In this document: positions 45,920 to 58,788 of the stretch, one piece after another
Numbering within the stretch: position 1 is the stretch's first letter
How the letters are laid out: every line of letters begins with the position of its first letter
From: Oryzias latipes
Lineage: Eukaryota; Chordata; Actinopteri; Beloniformes; Adrianichthyidae
Reading direction: 5' to 3'
DNA length: 64,000 nucleotides
NCBI RefSeq assembly: GCF_002234675.1
Contig: NC_019867.2
Span: forward strand, 18,074,184-18,138,183
Program-made: the position numbers and the translations under genes
The notes under the pieces: generated by a model
Seen by the model: only the letters and a program-made list of their open reading frames with translations
Databases searched by the model: none
What the model was told of the DNA's origin: nothing

Positions 45920-48900
45920 TTAACCACTCAGAGGGTCCTCGCGGTAGTGGATGGCATAGCGTAGCTTCTCCAGCATCACATCCAGAGAGGTGTACTGGGG
46001 CAGTTTGACCATGAACATGCAGGTCTCCACGCGAATGTAGCGCGAGTCTGACTGACCTGAAGAGGGGAGGAATCATGAGAAAAAAAAACACAACACACAC
46101 ACAAATGTTTACCACAGAAACTGCTTGAAACAGCTAAGGGCCAAGAAAAATGCGGTGTTACACTTCTTTGTGACCACACTAATCTCATCTTCAGTAAAAT
46201 ATAATTGATTCTGAAAGTGTCACGAGGGGAATGGGAAGTACCCAGGCGCAGAGAGGAGAGGAGGCAGGAGGATGCAGGGAATAGGGTTTAATAACATAAA
46301 CTAAAGACAAAAACAAAACCACTGCATACGGCAGGCTAGAATCTCGAAACACTACAAAAGCACTCAGCTCGAAAAACCGGGGAAGAATACAATATGGACC
46401 AGCACAGGAGGAAGGGAAAGACAGCACTTAAATACATACAAGGCAACAAGACACAGGTGGAAACACTCAGGACTGATGGGGCAAGGTAAAAGTCGAAACA
46501 ACAACAAAACAGGAAATACTACAAAATAAAACAGGAAATCAAGGAACAAAACACAAAGTGACTGAAACCGTAACAGAAAGCTCAGATTCCATTTCTGCAG
46601 AAGCAGCCAAGATCACACAGAAATCTAACATTGTCCACTCTGTGCATTAGAATTTACAAAAACAGCTGCAAACTTCATCAAATAACACAAAACATATGAT
46701 AAGAAGGGTGTAGAGTCACACCATCCACTTTTTCACAATGAATGAGTAGTTTTCAGTGCTGATACAGGGAGTGTGACACAGTCGGAGTCCCTGAAGTCAG
46801 TTCAGATCACTTAGGCCTCCAGGAGGAAACCCTGCAGGTTCATGTGTAAGTCAACATATTCTTATCTTCTGCTGTAGAAAAGCATCTAAATCCTGTTTAG
46901 AGGCAAAGTTCTTAAAGGGCCTATAGCATACAAAATCAACTTTTTGAGCTTTTAAGTGTATTAAAAGGCTCATTAATCACAAAAAACAACCCCAAAGTGG
47001 TATTTTGATCCATTCACACTTTTCTGACTATTCCTCTAAAAAGCTGCGCTCTGAGCACCAGCGCCCTCCCAATCCAGGAAAACGAGTGGGTTCTCACGGT
47101 TGACGTATTCCAGTGAGGAACAGCCCCCTCCAGGAAGAGTCTGCGCTGCCAGCCGAGCCTCTACGCTCCACACACACAAACATCCTTTAGATCGGCTAAA
47201 CTGCTTTCCTTTCATGTGCACGATGTGCACATCGATCTCTGCTAAAGTTCCAATGTTGTTTGTTTCCATGAGTGAAACGCAGACACACTGCCGAAGCCGG
47301 CTCTAGGTTGAGGTCATGAAATGTGCGGTGCCCACATGGGGTGAAAGGCGGTGCCAGAGAGGTTGAGTCGTCTTACTTCCGGGTTGGAAAAGAACTCAGG
47401 AAAATTAATATATTATCATATACACAGATATTTATTACTACAAGAGGCTTAAGAATAGCATAATATAGGCCCTTTAAAGAGTATAATTGCATTGCTATGG
47501 GTTGATGTCTTTTTGAATTGGATTTTACACCAATGTTGTTCATGTTTAATATAAAAAGGAGAAAAATGATGAAGGCCCACTAAAGCCATAATGATAGAAA
47601 ATGCTTTGTTTGACTCTATTGCATTTTCAGGAGGATCTTATTTAACCGAGGGTTTATTTTCTTTTGAAAGGAACCTGTATGTGCTACTATAAAAAATAAA
47701 ATATGTTCAAATTATAAACGCATAAATATATATCCTCCTGAGAACCAGGCCAAAAATGCTATGACCTCTACAGACTCAGTTTTATTTTCCCTAGGAAACC
47801 AAACTTCCCAATATCCCACCCAAAAACATGAGATACCACTGAGAAGGCCAGAATCTTTCTATTGAAGCACATCATGTCTTAGTAGATAACTTCATATGAG
47901 TCAAAGGACACAATCCAACAACAAATGTCTCCTGCAGAAGACTTATATGAATGGGCTGGTTGTTGGGCGGATAAGACTTTTTATTCAATTATTGTAAATC
48001 TACATTTTATAAGTGAATAGTTTAATGGCTACAAAGATATAAATAAAGTTTATTTTTATAAACATAAAGGTGGGACTTGGTGGCTGTCACTGCCTTTAAT
48101 CAGCAAAAAACTGAACTAAATGGCTCTTTTAGTGACCCCTGACCTAGACTAAACAAGCGTGGACATAAAAAGCAAGAACCTCTTCAAAACTGATATTTAG
48201 GGAATCTTTTTTTGTGTGGATTTAGGGGTTTCTACAAAGACAAAGAAAGCAAAAAGCAATAACTTCCTTAAAAACAGAACAAGGAGAAAAAAGAGGAAAA
48301 CTTGCAGCCTCCATGCTGGATGTTCCAGTTTTCTGCACTCATAATAAGTGCAAACAAATGAAACCCCATTTATTCCAACAAAAGCCAAAGTTAGAAACAT
48401 TTTTAAATACCTAATCTCCAAGTTTCATTATTACAGCTGCCCAGCACTGAAAGGACAGCAATTATGATCCACGCCTGCATTTTTTCATTACAGTCGCGTT
48501 TTAAAAGAAAATGTTAATCGAAAACTAAAGAATAAATTGTTGTGTGTGCCTAAAGCTGCCATCTCCACTCCTTTCATCATTTTTATTTGTACCACAGTCT
48601 GCATTTGGTAAATCTGAGTTTTCAAATGTTAGGAGCTAAATTTGTATGTGGAGCTAAACGTGGGAAAGCTGGAAGAGGAGAAAAGATCTGGAGAAATTAC
48701 CTGCTGCCCCATCAGGAGGAGCGATCTTCATGGGGTAGGGGGGAACATGGGCTGTGTCTGGGCCACCGTCCCTGCAGGGGCAGGTGAATGGGATTCGCTC
48801 CTGGTTGCATGCAAACTTGATGAACTTGCAGAGCTCTTCCTGAGTGAACATCTCCAAGGCGGTCCAAAAAAACTCAATGTGCTGGTCGGTCTCCATCAGA

Positions 48901-51900
48901 CCCACTTGATACATGGTGTGAGCCTGATGATGAAAGGATCAAAAAGTCAAACTTTGATGACAAAACAAAGCCTCTTTGATAGCCGTCTTACTTGCTCTGC
49001 TACTAGGAGTTTTTTTTTAAACGTTTTTGTAAAATGAAACTAAATGGAGGGAGCGACTTGGGAATTTAATGACACTTCACCTTGAGGAACTTCAGGTTGA
49101 TGTAAGGCAAGCCGCAGGTGCGTAGCTCTATCTCCAGCGGGCTGAGCATGGTGAGCAGCTGCAGGGGGATGATGGAACCAAGTCCTGCCCGCACCGCCGT
49201 CATGCACTCCAGATTCTGCAGCTCTCTGAGACGGAGGCTCTTCACCGCCCGTGCATACACATCCTTGTTCTCCCAGCTTAACAAGCAAAAATAAACACGC
49301 ACACTTGAGATCTATTACCTCCAGTATCCGTAAAATGCATTCTGTAGTAGGATTAGGTCAACGGAAACATCCTGTTATTCGTCTACCTGACAGTGAAGCT
49401 CCGCCCTCCCTGACAAAGCTCCACCTCTTCACCTGTCATGGTGTAGTAGGTAAACGTGCAGCAGGGTCTGCTCGGGGACTCTGGGCTTTCCCCCGAATGG
49501 TGCTGGGAGGAGATTTCAGCACACAGAGCTTCCAGCTCACTTTCATCTGCCACCTGGAAAATAAGGAGAAGAATGTTCAGAATAGTTCATGAGTGCCAGA
49601 CTGGTACCAGAACAGTTAGATCCTGAGACTCAAAACTAAAATTTTCAAACTTCTTGACATAGTTGTAAGTGAGAACATCAGCTTCCTGCAAATCCTGCTC
49701 TGGGTCGAGAGGCTCGCCCACCAGGCCCTTCCAGAAGGAACCCAGCAAGTCCAAAGGAAGGGGCACATCCGCGCGGATGGCGATGCCAAGCAGCTGACCG
49801 AAGAAGTGCAACAGCTGTTCCTCTGCATAGCTGATAGGGCAAGGAGTCAAGATGGATTTCCCCTAAAAGCAGCACAAAATATATTTTAATGAGCTGGTTA
49901 TATTGGTAAGTTTTATCAAGAAACTGTTATCAGTCAGCTACAAGTGACAACTTTTATTTAAAAAAAATGCTTTGACATTACAAAGAGAAGAAAAAATGTG
50001 CTAAGAGGTAAGAAAAAAAAAGTCCTTGCAGCAGCAGGCCACAAAGAAGACAATACGTCTCAGTAACAAAAACCACATGGTTCCAAGGAGAACATCGTGT
50101 TTCACCTTGTTCCGGTTGGCTGAAGCACTGGGACAGGGGAGCAGCAGGGAGAGCGCAGAGCTCTGCAACTCCTTACACACCTGCCACAGGAAGTGCCTGA
50201 AAGAGCCACCTGTGCACACACATCAGCAACAGATTTAGAAGAAAAAAACATGATTCCATGAACGGTCTAGGATACAGACATAAGGACTTCTAACTTGTGC
50301 CATGAACTTCTTCTCCTGTGAAGCGAATATTGAAGGCATAGGTTGAGTCTCCTCCGCTGGCCAGCTTTACACAAAGCTGGGATGACGGCACGCAAGATAA
50401 CTGACGTGCTGCCTGGCAGAAATAGGTGTTTTCTGATGATCTGATCTCACCTGCGGGTTCAAAACCACAATACATCACAAAAGCGTTAACTTAAGTCTGT
50501 TTCAATGGACGTTCAAGTAAAAAACGAACAAACATGAAGACGTGAGAGGAACACATACCACCAACAATCTCAAGAGGGTCCAGAGTAATTTCTGGAGCTG
50601 CATGGTCAGCTGTTTGCTGCACCGTAGCATTCAATACTCTGTTCATCACAGTGACTTTAGTGTCGTAGAAGATCAAACCTGGTTTCAGGGAACAGGGCAG
50701 ATGTGAATTTCATAAAGTCCAGGAATGAGTGAAATCCTTTCACACATGCAGATATTTTTCTCACCTTTAGCCTCACACAGCAGAGCGGCAATGCTGTTCT
50801 GATATGTGTGTGTCTGTCTTAGCTCCACTAGAGGGAGAAAGAAACTCTCCAGGGTGTTGTTGAGCGACTGCAGCAAAGCAAAGCGCAGGCGCAAGCTCTC
50901 CACAGGCACGTCTGCAACAAACAAATGCAAACAAAACACCAAAACTTAAAAAGGACTGAACCAATAAGAACCTGAACCAGTTTCTCCAGTTTCTACACTC
51001 TACAAAACAAAAGACACATTCAGAATGGATTCCTGCAAATCCAACTCTGTCGTAAAAAGAAGAGCTGGATTCAGTCATTTCCTTTTTTCTGTTGTACAAT
51101 CTTTCTTTCTTTTTGTCATGATGGCTGGCACTTACTGAGCAGACAGGCCACACGGGGATCAGCAGCATCACTGGGGTCCAGGTACACTTCATGGGGGTGC
51201 AGTCTGGCTGGCGTGATAGCCAGGTGTCGGCACAGTCTGTTGATGTACTGCACCAACGCCACATCCATCACCAAGCTCCACTTTCGAGAGGCCTTCTGGG
51301 CGTGACGAGTATCAATACAAGTGCATCTGAAAATAGAGAGGGATACTTCTAAAGACAGAGCCCAAGTCAAACCAAAAAGGAAAAATTGAGGATATGCACT
51401 ATTAAAGACCATAAAAAGCATTTGAGAAGATAAAAAATGACACAAGTGTGTATAAATGAGTGGTGTAATTCTGGTTTAGCAGTAAAACAACATTTTCTTT
51501 TAATTAAACAGAGTCTAAATACTCCATCACCACCTAGAGTCACACAAGTGCCTTCCACAAGTGCTTTGCGTCTACCTTTGGGTTCTTTGATGAGATGGCT
51601 AACACCGAGCCTATGGCACACATGATGAAACGCTTGGTTTCCAGGATTGCACCACTGATGAATGTAATCACTGGAGCAGGTCCAGATCAAGTGGTTCAGT
51701 GCATCATAACAGGCTCCTTTAAACATGAATTTAGAAAAAAAAAGCATGATTTAACTGTAATAGCATATTTTTTTTAATGGATTCTTGTTATTAAAGACAA
51801 ATCTGAGCGCACCAAGTCCTGCCACCTGGGCTCCTCTGCCCAGAGAACTGCCAGGAGCATCGATGAGGTCTGCACGGCTGCTGAACTGACCGTCGGCCAG

Positions 51901-54886
51901 GTGAAAGACCAGGCTGGAAGCCAAAACTCAAGAAAAGACAACAGTTAATCACAAAGGAAACCAGTTTACAAAGCTGTTAGGTCATTTTAGCTTCCTTTAA
52001 CCAAAACACGTAAAAGCAGTTTCAGATTTCTGTTTTACTTTCTTTTATCAGAGCAAGGAGCAGGCATCTCTGAGAGAGCTTACTTTTCAGTGAGGACAGG
52101 CTGCTGGTACCTCCAAACAGGGAGCGGGTGGCAGAACTCCCAGAGACACCCGGAGGTGAGACCAGCATTACTAGATAAGTTCCACACACATACATTGGGG
52201 TTTTCCTCAGAGTCTTCAGAGGAAGTCCACAGCTAGTGTTGACAGCTATTAGAACACAAAAAAGAAAAGAAAATTTCACAAAAAAATATAGTAAAAGTAA
52301 TTGAAAAAAAAGGTTTTGTCATGTTCATGTGGCGCTGATTTTGTTGTTCGAGGACAGCTGGAGCCCCATCAACAGCTGAAGCAGGTTTCGCCATGCTAAA
52401 CGTTTGCTGGTTGCACCAACACGCATCTTTTGGAGAAACACAGCCATGGATCCGTCCTTTTATTACTGTACTATCTTGGATGTAAATATGTGGGAATTAC
52501 ATCAGCCTTTATTTTGTCTGGACATCACTGGAAACACAAATTCATTTAATGGTTTCGTTTCTCAGGTCTGCGTAGCAGCACCTCCGCCTTTGGCGGTCCG
52601 GGGGAAAGTTTCGACGAACCGCGGTGCGTCCGAAGCAGGACCGCAGAAGGCCGAAATACTGCTACGTTGTCCCGAGAAGCTGTGTACAATCATCAGGGGA
52701 GCACAAACGTCACAAAGCCCTCTCCCCTGCCGCTGACACAAAGCTCCACTGCTCCTGGTGTGTCTGTGCCTCTTAGCAGCCGGACACACGGAGAAAGCAC
52801 TGACGTCATCGCCCCGCCTCCCCTCTGGAAATGCTTAGTGGAATTGAATTATGAGACACTTTTCGCAGGGTGGATGTGACAACGCAAATGTAATCCCCTC
52901 TTTGCATTTTCATTTTAATTATGAAACAGAATAAGCGGTTTTTAAGTATCAAATGAAAAAGCATTTTGAAGTATTGCTTTTTCATTTTAGTTTTGAGTCA
53001 TTTGATGCAGTGACATTTTGAAAATTAAAAGGCATTTCTTTTAATTCATTCTAATTGTCAAATTAGACCTTTATAAACGAATTTTGAATGAAGTTTACCA
53101 AATAAATCATTTGGCTTCAGAGACAACTGTGACTTGAACAAATCCAATGAAAAAATTTGAAATTCTTGCTTTTTGCAAACAAAACAAAACAAAAAGTTTT
53201 AAAAAAAACTGGAATGTTCATTTGAACATTTATCACAAGGGCGGGGGGGGGGGGGTGACAGCGAAAAGGAAAGAATGTCAGTGTAAAACAAAAAACCCAT
53301 TCATGTTTAGGTTTTCTAGACAACACCACCATGAGAGATCACAGGGCGTAAAGTCCATTGTTTTTTAATGAGCTGCCACTGTTAGCAGGACAGAGCCTTA
53401 CAACAAAGAGCACTCTAACCCCTAACCCTCAAATGAGGCAGAACAAAAGGCAGAGACAGTTCTGGTTCGGACAAGTCAAGGTCAGATGTCACTAGTAAAT
53501 ACAAACGTTCAGGCACCAATATAATCAAATGTATGCTAGTCCTCTGTATTAAAGGGGAAAAAACTTTAGAGTTTGTGAGAAAAATAGCAATATTTCAATC
53601 AGTCTGTTAGTTCAGATGAAAACGAAACTCTGTGCACAGAGCCAGAACGTCTGCTTCAAGCCACAAGTGGAAAAAGTAAAACCACAGTGAAAAGAGACCT
53701 AACTTACGACAGAGTTTTAGGGCCACCAAAAAAAAAAAAGTAAAACGACGTTTTATCTCATAAATCTACGAGATAAAATCTCGTAAATTTCTCGTAAATG
53801 AGATCAACAAGGTTCTTCAGTATTTTAAATACACGCTCTGATGAAAACTGAATTTTTGGCATTCTTGTTGCCTTTTTCTAATGATAGAAAAACAAACATA
53901 AAGATTAAGCTAAAAATGTTTCTGAGTATCTTTTATTTAAATTGTTGTGAATCAGACGGAAAAAAAGGCTGGTTGAAAAAGAGCTGATCCATGACGTAAA
54001 AGGTACGCTTGGCAGGCCACAAGCTCTCTGCTCCGCAACATGGGAGGGAAAGGGGGCGGGGTTGCTCCACCCCAACTCTCATGCCCACAATTCAGATGAA
54101 TTTCTGATGAACTCTTGCCGCTCTGCAGAAACTATGTCCTAGAAAACGTCACAGGTTTTTGGATTTTGGGTAAAAACCGCACAATCATGATTAAAAGACC
54201 ACTGGGAAACTTTTACAATAGATTAAAAAAATGATCGGCGTAGGTCTTTTAAGAAGGATGAATTTGTTCTGTAAAAAAGAAGAAATACATACTAGAGAAA
54301 AAAAACTAAGAAACTTTGAATAGAATGTCAACCTGGCACATGCAAGAGCCACTAGAGCAGCAGCAGCATTTTCCCTCTGCCTCTGTGTGTGGAGAGCCTG
54401 TGAACGTCCCTGCCCGTGAGGCTGGCCTGACTCCTGAGCGCCATCTTCCAGCCAGGAGCACAGGAGTCCCTCCAGCCCATTGAGACAGTCGGAGGGTTCT
54501 TTGCTGAGGCTGAGAGGCTGGCAATCCCGCAGGCAGGACAGGAGGACTTCAGCCGTGACCCCGCAGAGCGCCGGGTCGCTGCGAGTTTGGGACTGAAGAA
54601 GGGGGAAGACTAACAGCAGGCCAACGCGGGAAGTGAAGGGAGCCTGTTCGGGTTGCTGGAGCAGACCTTGTCTTTTGAGCAAGGCTAAGGTCTCCTCGTC
54701 AGCCCTTCCGGTTCCCTCCCGTTTCTGCTGCTCCTCCAAAGCCAGCTGCCATTGCGCCCCCCACAGGCCACACAGAGCATTGAGGCGGTACTCCAGCAGA
54801 CGGGCATATGCGTTGCTCTGATTCCCGCAGACTGCACGAAGGCGCTCTGCAAGTTCTACTGGGTTCTTGGTTTCAAATGTCAGAAT
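45920..54886 (-). CDS. hectd4: hectd4 3' part, unit 2 copy (open HECT exons, 5' exons absent)
   Basis: Same 14 exons as unit 1: 54333-54886, 52084-52245, 51813-51926, 51576-51716, 51136-51326, 50765-50911, 50559-50678, 50295-50450, 50106-50209, 49608-49862, 49387-49553, 49081-49276, 48701-48923, 45920-46056. From 51326 leftwards every join is in phase to the stop, and the 147-nt exon at 50765-50911 is intact (VELRQTHTYQNSIAALL). The HECT domain ends with the catalytic cysteine in VETCMFMVKLP (codon 46019-46021), which accepts ubiquitin from an E2. Two upstream joins (54333 to 52245, 51576 to 51326) do not match in phase, so small exons may be missed. The exons before 54886 (most of a ~4400-residue protein) are not in the unit, so this is either a promoterless fragment or joined to the rest elsewhere. 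Confidence 0.78.
46218..46575 (-). mobile_element. Solo LTR in the last hectd4 intron (unit 2)
   Basis: Same fossil LTR as at 24842, same GAAAG duplication (46213-46217, 46576-46580); inherited through the array duplication. Confidence 0.78.
46916..47473. mobile_element. TTAA-flanked MITE (AGGGCCTATA family), unit 2
   Basis: Same insertion as at 25540, but with a cluster of about 11 substitutions and a 4-bp indel between ~47087 and 47260, far above the surrounding divergence. Confidence 0.75.
52321..52871. promoter_or_regulatory. CpG-rich CRE segment (unit 2)
   Basis: Copy of the 30950-31500 segment with TGACGTCA at 52801-52808; almost no changes. Confidence 0.33.
53829..54248. mobile_element. 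TTAA-type MITE (AGACCCACTC family), unit 2
   Basis: Same insertion as 32458-32878 in unit 1, TTAA on both sides. Confidence 0.75.
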
Positions 54887-55178
54887 CTATGGAACAAAAC
54901 AAAAACAAAGAGAGAAATAAAGTCAAGTATATGTTTTATAATAACCTCTGTAAGGTCTGTGATAACAATAATTTAAAAATGACATAGTTCAGTGAAAAGT
55001 AAATGATGAATAACAAGGAGGAAGAATTTTTCAGTTGAAAAATTAATACAACTTTTGTAATGAAAAACCAAAAAACGTTTTTTTTTTTACTTTAACGTTG
55101 TATGGCCCGCTGACGCAACCCGCCTTCCATGCCCAACTCACCGCCCACCTTTGATCAAGGATAGTCAAAGCTGCACAT

Positions 55179-55386
55179 GCTAATTATGCTAACTGTGCTA
55201 GTTATGCTAATATGGCTAAAATTGCTAGCATTGCGATCAGCATTATCAACTATCTCAAAAAAACACATTACTTAAAATGCTAATTATGCTAACTATGCTT
55301 GCTATGCTGATGTGGCTAAAATTGCTAGCATTGCGATCAGCATCATCAACTGACAGAAAAACACATTGCTTAAGATGCTAATTAAG
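55179..55386. repeat. Minisatellite at the unit 2/unit 3 junction
   Basis: Two ~100-bp periods as in 33809-34016, the second with a few substitutions (ATGCTTGCTATGCTGATG). Confidence 0.78.
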
Positions 55387-55390
55387 CAAC

Positions 55391-55930
55391 GGTATTGAGA
55401 GATTTTGGGCTAAAAACCTCTTTCCATCTGCGAGAGCAATAACGATAAAAAAGTGACAGGATTTTCCAGCATGACGACAATCCCAAACAGACCACCCGGA
55501 CAACGAAGGAACTACGTTAAAACCATTTCAAGGTTCTAAACGGGTCTAGCCAGTCTCCAGACCTCAATCCAACAGTGAATCTGTGGAGGGAGTTGAAAGT
55601 CTGTGTCACCCAGCGACAGAGCTCTTTAGAAGAACTGCATGGGAGGATGGACCAAAATAGTAGCCATGTGAGCAATCTGGTAAAGACCTTCGGGAAATAT
55701 TTAACCCCTGTCACTGAAAACCAGGGTTATATTACAAACAAATGAGCTGAACTTTTTCATTGGTCCATTTTTTATTATACTTAAAAATCATAAAATGTTA
55801 TTTACATTTATTTACATTCTGTCTCTCACTGTTGAAGTGTATAAATAAAGAAACATTACAGAGATCTCATCTTTGTAAGTGGCACAAATTGCAGAGTCAG
55901 TAATTGACAAATGCTTTTTTCACAATGTGT
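55391..55930 (+). mobile_element. 3' half of a Tc1-like transposon (left edge of unit 3)
   Basis: Almost identical to 34022-34560, and much closer to it than either is to 17500-18060. Confidence 0.75.
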
Positions 55931-56613
55931 CTTCATAATTTTTGTTTACGGAGCCAGATTTCTTTAAGTTTGTTACATAAATTTGCTCATATTGCTCCAC
56001 AATCAGCTTTTCCCCAAATAATTCTTAGTTTTAGATTGCCAGCTTAATTGAATATAATAACTGCAGACATGCAGACAAGGTAAATCAACACAAACAGCTT
56101 TGGAATTGTTAATATATTCTGCATGTGTAAATCCTTAGCAGTGGATCGTTTAAGAAATCTTCCATTAGACTTCTGCATCAAACAATGTAAACAATAATGC
56201 TGTGCAAAGGTGATGACTAAGGTTTTTGTGATGTGACCTTTTTTAAGCAAATCAGAGTAGGAGGGTTGGATTCAGCACAAACATAGTCATTTTTGCTAAC
56301 ATGATGCTTTAGATCTAAAACAGAAATAAACCCATGTGGTGTAAATTAAATGGAAAATAAGCCAAAGAATTTAGGATTTAAATATTTTTATGATTGTACC
56401 CAAATCATCCAATTATTAATTTCTGTATTTTTCTTGTTAAATTAATTTATACATAAATAAGTATTATTTATAAATAATATTATTATTATAATTGTGATTT
56501 ATTAATGATAAACTTTGCTTCAAGTTTTAAGGTATGGTAGAAATGTTGAATCTTATTTTTTTTAATAAATTTGTAATAAAGACAGATTATTGTGGTGTGC
56601 AGTAAAATGTGAC

Positions 56614-57788
56614 TGTCACGGTGCCTCCGGCAAACCCCTCCTCCTCATCAGCTCCACCTGATGCCTCCAGCTGTGCCTCCTCATCCTCATCAGCCGGCAG
56701 ACTCTTAAGGAGACCACGGACCTGTACCCGACGCTAGTTCGTTGTACTCCTACGGTGGCATCTCCTGGCCTCTCCTTGATTCTAGCCCTTGCCTGTCTCA
56801 TGCTCTCGACTAAATAGCTTTGTCTTTGCATTCACTCCAGGACCTCGCCTTCCTGTGGAACTTACCCGGTTACGGTTCATCTCTGGCCGTCTCACCCTGA
56901 CGATCTCTGGCTCCATCTCAGATCACGCGGTTGCTGCCAGCAAGACCCTTCAACCACACCTTGGGCTACCTGGAAAGATTCTGGAACTCAACAATATCCT
57001 GACTTTCTTATCAAACGTCATTATTACTCACCTCACTGCCTGCCGAGTCTCCTTCCGGGTTCCAGCACCTGAGTCGCTACGCCTGCTACCCATGACAGAA
57101 CGAATTAGCCCTTCACCCGACTCAGCTGACCCGGAAGGACTCCGCCATGCCATCACCCAACAAGGTATGTTGCTCAATCGCCAGTCCAACGCCCTCTCAC
57201 AAATGTCCACTGCTCAACAGGAGTTATTCCGTCGTTTGGACAACATCACGCACACTCTGGCCGGAGTTACGGGCCAAGCTTATAGTTCCACCGCCGCTGC
57301 TACACCCCCTGCTTCCGATGACCTCACCATCGTCACTTCCGCTTCCCCGGAGGAAAACATCCGGTCGCAGCCTGAACCGTTCTACGGTGACGTAGAAGCA
57401 TGCGGCGGTTTCCTATTACAGTGCCGTCTACTCTTTCAACAAGCACCCCGGTATTATCACTCTGATCAGCGCAAGATCTCCTTAGTTGTCAATTCACTCC
57501 GCAGTAAAGCTCTTGAGTGGGCTCAGGCCTTTTTAGCCACCAATCCACTCTCTCATCTCCCTTTTGACCAATTCATTGGTGAATTTCGACTCGTTTTCGA
57601 CCAGCCACGCAAACAGGAAGAAGCTACCCGGCGGTTACTCAGCCTCAAGCAGAGTAACCGTGCGGTGAGTGATCACATCATAGACTTCCGTATTTTGGCG
57701 GCTGAGGCGGGTTGGCCGGACATTGCTCTCAAGGGTATCTTCTATCAATCCCTGAACGAAAAAATCAAAGATCATTCATGTACCCAAC
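56614..57788 (+). mobile_element. Second copy of the same LTR element, cut by the gap
   Basis: 5' LTR (56614-57097) and the start of gag of the Sushi-like element, at the same target site (GTGAC 56609-56613) as the copy at 35241. It is a duplicate of one insertion, not an independent one. The rest is lost in the N gap. Confidence 0.88.
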
Positions 57789-58788
57789 NNNNNNNNNNNN
57801 NNNNNNNNNNNNNNNNNNNNNNNNNNNNNNNNNNNNNNNNNNNNNNNNNNNNNNNNNNNNNNNNNNNNNNNNNNNNNNNNNNNNNNNNNNNNNNNNNNNN
57901 NNNNNNNNNNNNNNNNNNNNNNNNNNNNNNNNNNNNNNNNNNNNNNNNNNNNNNNNNNNNNNNNNNNNNNNNNNNNNNNNNNNNNNNNNNNNNNNNNNNN
58001 NNNNNNNNNNNNNNNNNNNNNNNNNNNNNNNNNNNNNNNNNNNNNNNNNNNNNNNNNNNNNNNNNNNNNNNNNNNNNNNNNNNNNNNNNNNNNNNNNNNN
58101 NNNNNNNNNNNNNNNNNNNNNNNNNNNNNNNNNNNNNNNNNNNNNNNNNNNNNNNNNNNNNNNNNNNNNNNNNNNNNNNNNNNNNNNNNNNNNNNNNNNN
58201 NNNNNNNNNNNNNNNNNNNNNNNNNNNNNNNNNNNNNNNNNNNNNNNNNNNNNNNNNNNNNNNNNNNNNNNNNNNNNNNNNNNNNNNNNNNNNNNNNNNN
58301 NNNNNNNNNNNNNNNNNNNNNNNNNNNNNNNNNNNNNNNNNNNNNNNNNNNNNNNNNNNNNNNNNNNNNNNNNNNNNNNNNNNNNNNNNNNNNNNNNNNN
58401 NNNNNNNNNNNNNNNNNNNNNNNNNNNNNNNNNNNNNNNNNNNNNNNNNNNNNNNNNNNNNNNNNNNNNNNNNNNNNNNNNNNNNNNNNNNNNNNNNNNN
58501 NNNNNNNNNNNNNNNNNNNNNNNNNNNNNNNNNNNNNNNNNNNNNNNNNNNNNNNNNNNNNNNNNNNNNNNNNNNNNNNNNNNNNNNNNNNNNNNNNNNN
58601 NNNNNNNNNNNNNNNNNNNNNNNNNNNNNNNNNNNNNNNNNNNNNNNNNNNNNNNNNNNNNNNNNNNNNNNNNNNNNNNNNNNNNNNNNNNNNNNNNNNN
58701 NNNNNNNNNNNNNNNNNNNNNNNNNNNNNNNNNNNNNNNNNNNNNNNNNNNNNNNNNNNNNNNNNNNNNNNNNNNNNNNNNNNNNNNN
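57789..58788. other. Assembly gap (1000 N)
   Basis: Exactly 1000 unknown bases, a placeholder size. The two sides belong to different parts of the repeat unit (LTR gag on the left, hectd4 HECT exon on the right). Reading frames across it are meaningless. Confidence 0.98.

Larger units (their letters stand above)
34022..55390. repeat. Array unit 2 (LTR insertion + sds + hectd4 3' part)
   Basis: Second unit; starts in the Tc1 3' half at GGTATTGAGAG and ends after a minisatellite at 55179-55386. Differs from unit 1 by the LTR element at 35241-40524, absence of the hAT MITE, and scattered substitutions that thin out to the right. Confidence 0.9.
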
